64,000 nucleotides of DNA from Flaccisagitta enflata (taxonomy: Eukaryota; Chaetognatha; Sagittoidea; Aphragmophora): positions 28,644,001 to 28,708,000 of the forward strand of contig OZ231128.1 in assembly GCA_965153355.1 (NCBI GenBank), in the 5' to 3' direction. This document shows, piece by piece, positions 47,080-59,815 of this stretch (position 1 is its first letter; each line of letters begins with the position of its first letter). The notes beneath the pieces are model-generated. The model was given only the letters and a program-made list of their open reading frames with translations, had not been told where the DNA came from and ran no database searches. The position numbers and the translations under genes are program-made.

Positions 47080-47270
47080 AGAGAAAAGATCTGTCAGTGA
47101 CTCGGGAATACCGAGACAGAGAGGTCGTTTACGAGCAAACGACTCAACTGAGTACCGATGCACTCAATGGTTGCCGTCCACCGTTGATGAGGCTATGTGT
47201 GGAACAACATTTGGCCAAGTTGCGAAATTCGAGGGGAGAAGAGGAAGATTTTGCACTGTCGTTGTTGTCG
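47080..47270 (+). CDS. Possible plus-strand exon in intron 4
   Basis: After ATCTGTCAG| the frame reads EYRDREVVYEQTTQLSTDAL, NGCRPPLMRLCVEQHLAKLR, NSRGEEEDFALS, then a GTT array. A 33-bp piece of it (ACCGATGCACTCAATGGTTG.., 47153-47185) is duplicated at 47444-47476. Protein-like composition, no clear donor, not recognised. Confidence 0.3.
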
Positions 47271-47331
47271 TTGTTGTTGTTGTTCTGAGATTATTGTTTT
47301 TGTTGTCAAAGTGGTGGTTGTGAGTCCTGTT

Positions 47332-47545
47332 TTTGTTTTTTTGTTTTTTGTTTTTTGTTTTTTGTTTTTTGTTTTTTGTTTTTTGTTTTTTGTTTTTTGT
47401 TTTTTGTTTTTTGTTTTTTGTTTTTTGTTTTTTGTTTTTTGTTTACCGATGCACTCAATGGTTGCCGTCCACCGTTTCTTGTTTTTTGTTTTAGTTTTAG
47501 TTTTAGTTTTAGTTTTTTGTTTTTGTTTTTGTTTTTTGTTTTTGT
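47332..47545 (+). repeat. TTTTTTG heptanucleotide array
   Basis: About fifteen TTTTTTG units at 47335-47443, the 33-bp duplicated piece, then TTTTAG and TTTTTG units to 47545. Confidence 0.95.
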
Positions 47546-47569
47546 AGAAAAAACACATTCACGCAGACG

Positions 47570-47589
47570 CGCGCACACACGCACACACA

Positions 47590-47671
<82 letters not shown>

Positions 47672-47685
47672 AACAAACAAACAAA
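47570..47685 (+). repeat. (CA)n microsatellite
   Basis: CA dinucleotides with CG variants at the left and (CAAA) units at the right. Confidence 0.95.
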
Positions 47686-47778
47686 GTCACACAGAAACAC
47701 AAACATACTCCGACCGTCAAAGGACGTTGTGGCGCCTGGCATCTGCCATAAAAGAGCGCGCTAAGAAAAAATAACTGT

Positions 47779-48477
47779 CCAAAGGCAGTATATGCTCACT
47801 ATATGCTCGACGGTGGTATCCGTGCCCTGCTTGAGTGGTTTGTTAGTAAAGTTCAGTGATGAGGCTAGGTAGGATCTGTGCCTTGGAGACTTGGACAGGG
47901 GTCTCGAAGTAGCTCTGAGTAGCCTCAATATTTGTCTAAGAGACAAGGCTCTGGGTCTTTGAGGCCAGGATCTAGGTCTTAGCGCTAGGGACTAAGGGCG
48001 TGTTAAAAGTGACGACAACAAAGTCGATTGTTCGTGTTGAACGCGTTTAAAGCGTGAACACATATTCATGAATTTCCACTGTCCCACGAGGGAGTGAACG
48101 AACGTAGCGAGCGACCGAGTGGCCCTTTTAAAACGCGATTGTCTATGACTAGAAACGCGCCCTAAGTTGTGGGTTCAGGATGCTAGAATGCGGGTCATGA
48201 AGGCCAGGGTCTGGGTCCAGGGGGGCTAGGATCCAGATTTTAGGTCTCAGAGACCAGAACCTTGATCAGAGGGGTAAGAAAATATGATATAAGAGCAGAA
48301 ATTAGATTTTCTTGTCAAGATTTGGGTCATTTTGCTTGGAACTACGCAGAATGTAGGTCAGAATTGGCCCAAAAGATGACAACGCCCTGAGAATCGGGCA
48401 GGGGGGACTGACAGATGAACAGATCCCCCAGTGTTCTATAGAACTTCGTCCCTCTTAGGGCTGCAACCCAAAAAGCT
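47779..48477 (-). mobile_element. Family B element (second subfamily) interrupted by family C
   Basis: Related to 8258-8836: CGTGCCCTGCTTGAGTGGTT, GTCTTTGAGGCCAGGATCTA-like units, TTTGGGTCATTTTGCTTGGA and an end GGGCTGCAACCCAAAAAGC. A 167-bp family C element splits it at 47996-48162. Confidence 0.65.
47996..48162. mobile_element. Family C element with a TAA duplication
   Basis: GGGCGTGTT..AACGCGCCC termini, flanked by TAA on both sides (47993-47995 and 48163-48165). A 3-bp TWA duplication and a terminus starting GGG are typical of PIF/Harbinger-type MITEs. It is an internally shortened relative of 17321-17583. Confidence 0.75.
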
Positions 48478-48659
48478 CCTTTCTCACTCATCTTCTCTCC
48501 CTGAGATCAAATGCGAAGGATGAATGAAAGTATCAAATTGATGGTTGCTGGCAGACAAGTGTATTTGAGAAAGAGGGTGAAAGTCTCAAAAGATGAAAGG
48601 GTGGTGGAGGAGAAAAATTTGGCTCAAACGAATGTCTACAATTGCCCATATAAGCTGAA

Positions 48660-48759
<100 letters not shown>

Positions 48760-48978
48760 AGTCAAGGTCATTCACCGTCGCTATCTTTACATGAATGTAA
48801 CAACACGTTCTTTGTTTTTTCCTTTTCTTTGCCTTTCTCATTTTTTTTTGTAGCAAATTGCAAACCTCTGGTTCAGCTGGCAGATTAGCTGGTATAGGCG
48901 AGCGCGGGTCCGCGTGAGCAGCTTTCTTTTCTTTCCTTCTCTTTCTTTCCCATCTTTTAACATCGTTCTCATTTCTAC

Positions 48979-49181
48979 CTTATCATAACGCATTGAAACA
49001 TGTTCTTGCGCGGAAATGACCGCGCTATCCCAAAGTTGCTGCGCCACCGATTTTTCGTCTTCGTCGTCGTCGCCATCATCGTTCTCTAACATCTTATTCC
49101 ACGCCTCGTCGGCATCGTCGTCGTCGACTTTACGTTCTAGATCCACCGACGGGTTGAAGGATACCGCGTTCACGTTCGAGG
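48979..49181 (-). CDS. Seven-exon gene, exon 4
   Basis: Acceptor GGCCCTATTAG|CC. Reads SNVNAVSFNPSVDLERKVDD, DDADEAWNKMLENDDGDDDE, DEKSVAQQLWDSAVISAQEH, VSMRYDK. Donor GATAAG|GTAGAA, phase 0. Acidic, with helical-looking C-terminal part. The next exon in phase is 4.1 kb away (44884); this intron contains family B, C and microsatellite insertions. Two separate genes rather than one cannot be fully excluded here. Confidence 0.7.
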
Positions 49182-49463
49182 CTAATAGGGCCGGTCAAAG
49201 ACTCTTGTGTAAGAATTTTTTTTTCATCATTCACTGACGGAATTTCGAAATGGCCAACTTCAAAAGAAATATTCAGAGGGCAAAAGAATGCATTTCGACT
49301 GTAGACGGATTTCCTTTATTATCTCCAGATCGGCTGGGTAAGGGCGGGGTTTCACTGTATATCAAATCAATGTTTGCTAGACTGCAATGGAGAGAAAAGT
49401 TTTGTCCACCTCGATCATCATCAAGTTGAAGTTGTGACGTCAACTTGTTCGACGACGATGCAC

Positions 49464-49748
49464 CCAGGTCTGTCGGCGATGCAGTCGGGTCCGTCGACGA
49501 TGCAGCCGGGTCCATCGACGATGCATTCGGGTCCGTTGGCGATGCACTCGAGTCTGTCGACGATGCACCCGGGTCCGACGACGTCTGCATGCCTTCAATG
49601 TTATCGTCAACGTCTTCCTTATTCGCTTCTTTTTCATCTTCGTCAACGACGGCGTTCGCGTTTTCATTCGCATTGGAGGCGGAGGAGGACGCTCCTTCAA
49701 CCGACGTCGACGCGGAATCATCCGTCGAATTTTTCCCGTCAGTGACGT
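49464..49748 (-). CDS. Seven-exon gene, exon 3 (acidic, repetitive)
   Basis: Acceptor ATATGTAAG|AC. Reads VTDGKNSTDDSASTSVEGAS, NANAVVDEDEKEANKEDVDD, then a degenerate 9-residue repeat (SSTDPxAS pattern: DPGASSTDSS, DPNASSMDP, DPAASSTDP, DPTASPTD). The donor CTGG|GTGCAT lies inside the repeat, and each repeat unit carries a similar GG|GTGCAT-like word, so alternative donors could change the repeat number. Disordered, Ser/Asp-rich. Confidence 0.7.
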
Positions 49749-50561
49749 CTTACATATTTTGGCAAAAAAACGCGTTCATTGAGCATTTCAAGCGTTTATT
49801 CATTCATGTATTCATTCATTGATTTGAAAATGACATTTTGTTTCACCTTCCTTTTTTAAATTTGTCTATTTGTCTTCTGCAACGCCGACTCTGATTTATT
49901 TTGCTATGTCTGATTTGAAAAGTCCGTCGGCTCACGGCCGTCATTCGCGATTTCCCGGTTTCTTTCCTTTCCTCATGTTTTCATCATATCATTTCATCTC
50001 ATTTCATTTCATTTCATTTCTTGATATTCACATTCATAATAAATGAATACCGTATTTTCTCTAAAAAGCGCCCCGGGCGCTTTTGAAATTGAAATATGAC
50101 TTTGCTTTTTAACCCTCCAAATAGCGCCCCCTTTGTATTGAAGATAAACTATTATTTGATCCATGTTTTTCATGAAAGGCAATCAAAATGCTAAATTTGA
50201 CTTGAAAAAGAGATAGTCTTTGCATGTATCTGTTAGAAAGTCAGTGAAAATAGCTCATTGTGTTGTGTTTTTACATCATTTTACTTTGTATTTCTATGTA
50301 TTTCTAAGAAAAACAATGGGGGGGGCGCTTTTTGGAGGGGGGGCGCTTTTAGGAGAAAATACGGTAATATAAGAAACAAATTAGAAGAAATGAATCATAA
50401 AAGAAATAAATTTCCAACATTCTGCGGATCTCGTTTCTTTCATTCAATTATAATTTCTATTTCATTTAATTCAATTACTTTTGTTTTTGTTTTTTGTTGT
50501 TTTTTGTTGTTTCTTTTTTCAATTTGATCAAATTCAATATTTTTTTTCCCGTCCTACGCAC
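49749..50561 (-). other. Intron 2 of the seven-exon gene
   Basis: AT-rich. 50060-50365 has inverted-looking GCGCCCCGGGCGCTTTT and GGGGGGCGCTTTTTGGAGG words, possibly the ends of a small element (about 290 bp). Confidence 0.55.
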
Positions 50562-50708
50562 CGGCATCATCGATCCGTTCTGCGTTGTCGGTTTCGTTAT
50601 TCGTGGTAACGTTGTTATTTCCGATGTCGCAATTCAAGAAAGCCGCATTGACCGCCGTTTGTCGGTGAGCTTCGTCCATTTGGTGAAACTCTTCCGGCGA
50701 AACTCCTG
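50562..50708 (-). CDS. Seven-exon gene, exon 2
   Basis: Acceptor GACTGGAAG|CA; phase 1 join with exon 1 gives S. Reads GVSPEEFHQMDEAHRQTAVN, AAFLNCDIGNNNVTTNNETD, NAERIDDA. Donor ATGCCG|GTGCGT, phase 1. An acceptor 3 nt downstream (GCAG|GA) would create a stop, so the first is used in this model. Confidence 0.7.
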
Positions 50709-51673
50709 CTTCCAGTCAACCGTATGTATGAATTGACAATCTCTACCTGTGCTTGCAATCAACTGTTGAGTATGAGGCATCGACACCTTCCCCTGTGGCA
50801 ATCAACTGCTGTAAAATATTGACAATCCTTACCCATGCTTGCAATCAACCACTTATGGATTTTTACTCATTTCAAAATTGGATCCAAATCATTAACCCTA
50901 CCCAACCACAATATCTCCGCTCAGGGGTATCATGTAAGACAAAGACTAAGAAAGTATTCCAAGGCGATCATCCAAGTCAACCATGTTCCGTTGAGGCTGT
51001 AAATGAGGATAAATTGAAAACGACATCCTGCGATCTGCTCCACCCCGCGGGCTACAACCCCTCAGCTCAGATGAACGGACAATGACAAATAAGCCAATTT
51101 TATAGACAGAGCGACTGTGCTCATCTGCCACTGCCAGACATAACACGACACCCGGCCGTACGCCACCGCGCCGGATGGTCGTGCTTCAAAGGCGGACGAA
51201 GACGAAACAATTCCGAAATTCCGAATATTTCTTCATTTTCGTTGTACTTATCAAAAATATCGATCTTTTCTGCAGTAGACTGCATAAACATGCAAAACGA
51301 TTTTGATAACTTTGATGTAAGCAAGACTTCACCTTTAGTTCTTAACAATTGAAGAAAATCGTATTCTAGTTAAGTTTCTAACCTTCATTGACTGCATGCG
51401 GAACTGACGTCATAGCAATGGAGCTTTTATCTGAAATCTGCAATATGCAAATGAGTATCTCGATGCTGACCTCAATCGCTGTTCTTCCTTCATTATCACT
51501 CCCTTTGTCTTTTTTTCTTGATAGCGTATTTTTCCTCATCTTCTATCTCGTCTGGTTTGTTTGTTTGTTTGTTTGTTTGTTTGTTTGTTTGTTTGTTTTT
51601 AAAGAGGTCCGTTCTAACTCTTCTTTTGTTCTTTAGTTTCAGTTTCTTTCTTCATGCGAGTGAACATTTATTG

Positions 51674-51704
<31 letters not shown>

Positions 51705-52273
51705 CACTCCCCCTTCAAACCTAGCACCTCCACCACTTTAACGCTGTAACGTGCCTCGTATCCTGAGAGCGACGTTCATGACTACGACTGCATCTCCTTC
51801 GTTTTCTTCTTTGTTTGGTTCTTGAGACGTCTTTTTTTTCGAGGGTCGCCCAGGGTAAAACCAGGGTAAATTCAGGAGAATGGGGCAAAAGGTTATTTAC
51901 GTTGAAAACTCAAGAAAAAGCAAATTCAAATGAACCCGTGGATGCCTCAAAATATTGAATGAATCAATTTGGAATGAGTGAACGAATGAATGAATGAATG
52001 AATGAATAAATGAATGAATGAATGAATGAATGAATGAATGAATGAATGAATGAATGAATGAATGAATGAATGAATACATGCATGAATGAATGAATGAATG
52101 AATGAATGAATGAATGAATGAATGAATGAATGAATGAATGAACGAATCATTGAATGAATGAATGAATGAATGAATGAATGAATGAATGAATGAATAAATG
52201 AATTAAGCAATAAATGAAGAAATAGAATAAGATTGAATGCATAAGATCAGTTCAAATGAAACTCCCTCCTCAC
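50709..52273 (-). other. Intron 1 of the seven-exon gene
   Basis: Contains an imperfect ~88-bp direct repeat (TTGCAATCAAC words at 50754, 50797 and 50840), (GTTT)n at 51556-51600 and the (TGAA)n array. A minus frame near 51175-51290 (EKIDIFDKYNENEEIFGISE) looks protein-like but does not fit the phase of exons 1 and 2. Confidence 0.55.
51960..52206 (+). repeat. (TGAA)n array
   Basis: About 240 bp of TGAA tetranucleotides with rare variants, inside intron 1 and about 70 bp from the exon 1 donor. Confidence 0.97.
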
Positions 52274-52457
52274 AAAAGACCTGGATATCATCCATCATTT
52301 CGGCGAAAGACTGTGTGATTGTGGAGGCACTGGCCGACTCGGCGTGAGTTCGTAACGCCATTTGCGTCAACGTGGCAGCGTTTTCCTCCTCCTCATCCTC
52401 CTCTACCACCGCCTCATCTTCAATTTTAGAACTCGTTTTCTCTTCGGTTTTTTTCAT
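52274..52457 (-). CDS. Seven-exon gene, exon 1 (start); overall gene description
   Basis: ATG at 52457 with an in-frame TAA 18 bp upstream. Reads MKKTEEKTSSKIEDEAVVEE, DEEEENAATLTQMALRTHAE, SASASTITQSFAEMMDDIQV F. Donor TTTT|GTGAGG, phase 1. Whole gene: seven exons of 184, 147, 285, 203, 374, 380 and 236 nt sum to 1,809 nt, exactly 603 codons, and every junction agrees in phase. The 602-residue product is acidic and low-complexity for about 270 residues, then has a more ordered half with aromatic and basic segments (exons 5-7) and a Lys/Asp tail. No signal peptide or membrane segment. I do not recognise it; the THEG-like motif and Tyr/Pro/Arg-rich exon 6 hint at a microtubule or flagellum-associated protein, which is speculation. 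Confidence 0.7.
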
Positions 52458-53430
52458 AATTTGATTTTTTCCTTATTTTACGCTTCAAATTTCTTCAAAC
52501 TTCTGACTGCCGTATTCACTCGGCGTTCGCTTCAAGTCACTACAACGTACGCAGCTTCCTAACTACGAAGCAAGGTGGCCTAGATTAAGGATCATGTTAT
52601 TAGCTCAATTTGGCAGTGCAAAATTTCTTCCAGCTCTAAAATCCTCGCTATTCTGAGCTGATAATCATAAAGGTCAAAAGCAATTCCTCTTTCTAGCAAA
52701 AGGTCGATTATCTTTGTCCGTCTTCCCCTCTCTCCAACTCTGAAAAGGTTACTGAAAGTCAATTTAGTCGTGTAACTTTTAAAAAATTACTACGAGCTTT
52801 AAATTATGGACGTAGTGCATTGCACACTCACATGTGATCACATAAAGAGTGTTATAGCAGCGGCGACAACAGCGGCAGGGGGACAGGATACTTTTAGTCG
52901 AAAACAATTGGAGGAAAGCAAGCGCCATGGCTTGCTTTTAACATAGGTACAGTGTATCTCCTCATTAGCGCCACTGATATTGTCTGATATTGTCAAATTA
53001 CCCCTTTTATCTTATATTTATATACTGTTGATCCCATCATTTTAGGGTAAAAGAATTAATGAAGAAATGAGAGAGAATGGGCTAAAATGGACGCTCAACA
53101 AAAAAAAAATCGTTTAATCTTCAACTTTTTCATCTTTTGATGCTTTTTCATGATAAAAATGTGAAAAAGAAGAAAAAAATGATAAATTCTGGCATGTAGC
53201 AATTCTTTTTCTACAAACTGGGGGCGCTAACTCGGGAGGGTTTGCTGATTAGGAGAAATTTGGTAACCAGGATTAGAGGGCCAAACGTTTATTCAAAATT
53301 TCACTCTCGCTCATGTATGCATTTATGGATTTATGTAGAGAACTACGGATGTGAGTAAATCATTATGTAAAAGATTCTATCACAAATCCTGTTTCACCGG
53401 CCCCTGCATTCCGTTTTATCACCGGGCGCC
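52458..53430. other. Upstream of the seven-exon gene, nothing firm
   Basis: Presumed 5' UTR and promoter. No TATA box or other element assigned. Confidence 0.4.
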
Positions 53431-53439
53431 GCGTCCCAG

Positions 53440-53580
53440 TGACGCCTGATTTCCCGCTGCCGCAGCTGCCGCAGCTGCCGCAGCCGCCGCGGAGGCGTTT
53501 AGCTCTACCTCTGCGTTGCAACGTCGTAACGCGGCAGACGCTGCCTTACGTATTGGGTTTCAACGTTAGATCATCGTTGT
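53440..53580. other. GC-rich, Ala-repeat-coding block, strand unclear
   Basis: CTGCCGCAG repeats. On plus after a CAG acceptor: AAAAAAAEAFSSTSALQRRN AADAALRIG. On minus: RKAASAALRRCNAEVELNAS followed by an Ala run. Both are plausible exons; neither has an unambiguous partner. Confidence 0.3.
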
Positions 53581-53653
53581 TTTTTGGGCTTTTTTTCGAC
53601 AACTGCCAAAGGTGCAGACGAAAATCACCCGGTACCCGAGAAGGGAAAAAAGG

Positions 53654-54706
<1,053 letters not shown>

Positions 54707-54791
54707 TTTGAGGGTGAAAGAGCCAGGCGATCAATCACGCAATGGGTAATAATCGCTATACTCATATTTTTCTCTTTTTTAAACCGCCAAA

Positions 54792-54847
54792 ATGACTTCC
54801 GATTACGACAGCAACGACGACGACGGCGACGACGACGATGATGACGA

Positions 54848-54931
<84 letters not shown>

Positions 54932-55004
54932 AGACCAACACGACCATAAGATATACAATGAAGATAACGTCACTAGGAAGAAAATGCCGTCCCCCCACCC
55001 TTAG
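54792..55004 (+). CDS. Possible Asp-run ORF or first exon
   Basis: CCGCCAAAATGACTTCC is a good start. The frame reads MTSDYDSNDDDG, a run of roughly 35 Asp from a (GAC)n array, then GDQHDHKIYNEDNVTRKKMP SPHP and a stop. A possible donor is GATAAC|GTCACT. Asp-run N-termini occur in some nuclear proteins, but the ORF could also be a by-product of the (GAC)n array. Confidence 0.3.
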
Positions 55005-55930
<926 letters not shown>

Positions 55931-56190
55931 GTTGTTGTATTCTGTCTTTGTTATTACTATTGTTTTTATTGCTATTATTTTTACGGTTGTTCTTGTTTTC
56001 GCTGACAATTCTTTAGTTTAAACTATTTTGTTGTTTTCTTTTTCAAAATTCGTTTGAATTGATGGCCAAAGGAATTGCAATTCCAGTTCGCTCTGCTGAT
56101 TTTAATCCCTCCTAGATCTATCACTTTTACCTATTCACTGTTTACACAGATTCTCTTTCATTTCCTCATACAGTATGATTGTTTTCGTTA

Positions 56191-57023
56191 GTAACATTTT
56201 ATGACGATGTTATTCAAAAAGTTTTCAAGATAATTGAATTCCGAAAAAAGTTCCTGAAAAATTGAAACCTGACGTGTGAAGAAGTATAAGGTATACTTTC
56301 ATTGAAAATCCTAATTTTGAATAGTTTTTTTTTTTTTTTTGAAAAAAAAAATGTTTCCTTCTATTCATTTCCTAAAACTACATCAAATCATCTATCATTT
56401 GAGACCAACCGGGCATCTGTAGCTCAAACCGTTTTGAAATAAGAGCAATTTAAAGAAAAACTATCCAAATATTTCTGGATAAAATCGCTTATCACACAAG
56501 GCTTATTTTATAGTTCCTAAAGTGTAACGAAGGTTAAATTTCTGTAAAAAAAATCCAAGGAGTTGCATATTCAACAAGATACGCGGGGGTCACAATATCG
56601 TTGCGGACGGGTGGGCAGGGGCAGCCAACCCCCAGCCTCGCCCAAACCCACTTCCCACACACTAACAGATGCGCGTAGTAACTAGTCAGTGAGGGCTCAC
56701 AAGGCCCTCTTCCATATTTTTCAGTTTGGGTATAGCGAGGGATATTGTTCCATCTATCATACACCCACACACATTCAATGACAGCTGCAGCATCGTAAAA
56801 TGCGCGTTTCTCGCGTTTTCAACTCGAGCGTGACGGACCAACCGACCGACCGACCGACCAACGGACGGATAGACGGACGGACGGACGGACGGACGGACGG
56901 ACAAAGCCTCTTATAGAGTTGCGTGTCCGCAACTAAAAATGTAATCTTATGATCTTTCAGGAACTTTTTCCAGAATTCAATTATGGTGTGAACTTTTTGA
57001 ATTACATCGTCATGAAATTTTAC
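56191..57023. mobile_element. Element with about 75-bp inverted ends, containing a family A copy
   Basis: Left GTAACATTTTATGACGATGT..TTGAATTCCGAAAAAAGTTC; right is its diverged inverse (GAACTTTTTCCAGAATTCAA ... ACATCGTCATGAAATTTTAC). Internal GTAGCTCAAACCGTTTTGAA motif is shared with other MITEs. A complete family A element is nested at 56574-56935. Confidence 0.7.
56574..56935 (+). mobile_element. Family A element, GTTGCGGAC tag
   Basis: ACAAGATACGCGG start, tag GTTGCGGAC at 56600-56608, GGTGGGCAGGGGC, a unique middle part, GACC then GGAC core, TTATAGAG and hairpin AGTTGCG/CGCAACT at 56917-56934, then AAAAA. The arm GTCCGCAAC at 56925-56933 is the exact reverse complement of the tag (9/9). 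Confidence 0.8.
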
Positions 57024-57090
57024 AAACGAAAACAATCATACTTAATTTTCTTCCTTTTTTTGGCAATATGCCGCCGAAAATGAAGATGCC

Positions 57091-57091
57091 G

Positions 57092-57131
<40 letters not shown>

Positions 57132-57133
57132 TT
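57091..57133 (+). repeat. (TTTC)n
   Basis: Short TTTC array. Confidence 0.95.
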
Positions 57134-57293
57134 TTTTCTTTCTCTCTCTTTTTCTCTATAGTTTTTCCTGCATAAAACTTTGTTGTCAGTTTCTGTATCT
57201 CTTTTCGAGTGTATATATGAAAGTTGGACAACATTACTACTCCACACTATATATCTGTTTACTGGTCTGTTCTCTCTCTCTCTCTCACTCTCA

Positions 57294-57324
<31 letters not shown>

Positions 57325-57339
57325 TCTCTCTGACTGTGC

Positions 57340-57437
57340 ATTTGCTCGGTTTACCTCCTCCCCTTCTTCCTTCTCCTCCTCATCTTCGTCCTCCCGAAAC
57401 TGTGAGCTCTTCGAGTTGGTCGTCGAGATCGATAGTC
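57340..57437 (-). CDS. Possible exon (minus) after a CTT tract
   Basis: A long (CTT)n tract ends CTTCTCGAG|. One frame reads TIDLDDQLEELTVSGGRR; another reads SISTTNSKSSQFREDEDEEE KEEGEE and meets a donor GAGGAG|GTAAAC. The second has a better donor, but neither frame joins in phase to the exon at 60689. Frame and gene unresolved. Confidence 0.3.
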
Positions 57438-57439
57438 TC

Positions 57440-57517
57440 GAGAAGAGGAAGAAGAAGAAGAAGAAGAAGAAGAAGAAGAAGAAGAAGAAGAAGAAGAAGA
57501 AGAAGAAGAAGAAGAAT
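57440..57517 (+). repeat. (GAA)n array
   Basis: GAA trinucleotides. Confidence 0.95.
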
Positions 57518-57546
57518 AGGATGAAGCAGAAGAAGAAGCTAAAGAA

Positions 57547-57687
57547 ACAAGGCCGGATACACGACTACCAAAGTCGCGTGCGGGTGGGCAGGGGCAGTGA
57601 TATAGAAATCTTACTTATGCATTCGGGGCAGACGGACCGACCAATGGATGGACGGACGTAGCGGGTAATAGAGTCGCGTAGCATCAT
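57547..57687 (+). mobile_element. Family A element, 3' hairpin decayed
   Basis: ACAAGGCCGGATACACGACT start and tag AGTCGCGTGC at 57572-57581. The 3' end AGTCGCGTAG at about 57673 keeps the left arm, but the right arm is lost. Confidence 0.6.
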
Positions 57688-57699
57688 AAAAGGGAAAAA

Positions 57700-57803
<104 letters not shown>

Positions 57804-58242
57804 GCACAAGTAAAAGGACAAAATGTATACTTACATTTCCAAGCATAAAATAATTGATTTTGATTTCCTCGATTTAGCCTTTCATTTTCATGTATCGCAA
57901 CCGCATGAGTGCACATGTACAATGAACACCGGGGTGACACAATGGAATACAGTAGTTACACAATTCGCTTGCGTTTATGAAGTTAAGTGTTTAGGCCTAC
58001 ACTAAAACTAAAACTTTTTGGAGCCCTTGTATAATAATTGATAGTTACAGAAAACGCGACAGCACCTAAAGTGGCTACTGGCTAAACAGTTCAATCAGTG
58101 GCCAAATTGTGCCTTCGACTTCGTCATCTATTCATGGCCTATCCATTGAATCACGAACTCTGGGCTAGAAATTAGGCCAGTCAAGGCCCATTCCACTAAA
58201 GCACGACCTCGTGCTTCAGTGGAATTGGAATTCGTGCCTCAG

Positions 58243-58866
58243 TGGACACTGTGCTTTTAAAAAAAGTCATATAACTGTGGGTTTTTCTACATTTTTGAGC
58301 AGTATTTAAGAGATGTAACCAGCAAAAATAAAATCATTCCCCGAGCGTTTTTTGAGTAATCTTCCAAATAGAAAAAAATTAAACCTATTTGTAATGCAGA
58401 TTCTAATGAGTTGTATTGGCTCATTTTTTTATTCCATATTGTTATTCTATACAAAATTTCCTTTCATTTGATAAGTCACACTATATGGTTTTATATTTCA
58501 TATATTATATAGAAATTAGGTTCATATTTTGAGCCACCGTTACTTTTTTGTAACGGTGACTCAAAAAATGAAAATTTTAATTCTTTGCAAAAGTATAGAG
58601 TGCGACCTATCAAATGAAAGGGAATTTTGCATAGATTAACAATATAAATTCAGAAATTTAGTTAACACACCCAAGAAGAATCTGCATTGAAATTAGGTCT
58701 ATTTCTTTCTGATTTTGAAGGTTACTCAAAAAGCGCTCAGGGAATGATTTTGTTTTTGCTAGTTACATGCTCTTACACCCCAATACTGCTCAAAAATGCA
58801 GAAAAACCCACAGTTATGTGACTTTTCACACAGAATTGTTTTAAAAGCACAGTGTGGAATGACTCC
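58243..58866. mobile_element. Near-perfectly centred palindrome, about 620 bp
   Basis: The arms are diverged inverses all the way to the centre: GTGCTTTTAAAA, ACTGTGGGTTTTTCTACATT, ATTCCCCGAGCG, TTTCCTTTCATTTGATA and their complements. The centre is GAGCCACCGTTAC-tttttt-GTAACGGTGACTC (about 58541-58572). There is almost no spacer. Confidence 0.8.
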
Positions 58867-59549
58867 ACACATCTTTTCATACTGAAATTGGTTTTTTTTT
58901 CTACAGCAATGAAATAAGAAGTCGAGACAGTCGCTGTCTGAGGGCTGAGGACAGGGTTTTTACATTGAAAAAGCCTTTATCCGCAGCTTTTTCCGCAGTT
59001 TTAAGTGCCCCATAGTGTTATCCGCAGGTTTATCCGCAGGTTTATTCTAGGTCTAACTGCTGATTTACCCGCATTATTCATCAAGATACAAGAGTGTCAG
59101 GAAGAGGAGGTGGCGCTGGCGCTGGCTCTGGCGCTAGCGCTGGAGAAAAAAAAAGAAGAGCAAATTATCAAATGAAAAAAAGTTAGATGTTGACTTGAGG
59201 ATGACTTGGCGATGGCGACGGCGATGGCGCTGGTACTCCTGTTGACCTGGAGCTGGAATAGGAAAAGAAATGAAAAATAGTTATTTTAGGAATTGAGAAG
59301 AGAGAAAAAGGGCGAGGAACAAGACAAAAAGAGACGACGGCGCTGGCGCTGGCAATGAAGAGCAGGAGGTGACATGGTGGCGATGTCGATGGCGCTGGCG
59401 CTGGCGCTGGCAATGTAGAGCAGGAAAAAGAGAAGCGATGGCGATGGCGATGGCGATGGCAATAACAATGAATTGTTTACACTTCCCGTCGTCGCCGTCG
59501 CCATTACCATCGTCATCCTCAATGTTGTCATCTTGGCCGACATTGCTCT

Positions 59550-59695
59550 CAAATTTAATGACGACGACGGCGGCGGCGGCGGCGAAGACTACGACGACGA
59601 CGACGATGACGACGACGACGAAGACGACGACGACGATGACGACGACGACGACGACAACGACGACGACGACGGCTGGCGACGGCGGCGGCGGCGAC

Positions 59696-59730
<35 letters not shown>

Positions 59731-59815
59731 ACGACGACGACGATTACGACGACGACGACGACGACGACTTACTTGACAACAACAACAACGACGACAACAA
59801 CGACGACGAGGAAAA
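59550..59815 (+). repeat. (GAC)n/(ACG)n array
   Basis: GAC/ACG trinucleotides with GAT and CGG variants. The Asp-rich and Thr-rich frames across it are artefacts. Confidence 0.9.

Noticed and set aside
51121-51348. Additional exon between exons 1 and 2 of the seven-exon gene
   Set aside because: The frame looks protein-like, but its possible acceptors produce a stop or a phase conflict with both neighbours, whereas exons 1 and 2 join directly in phase.
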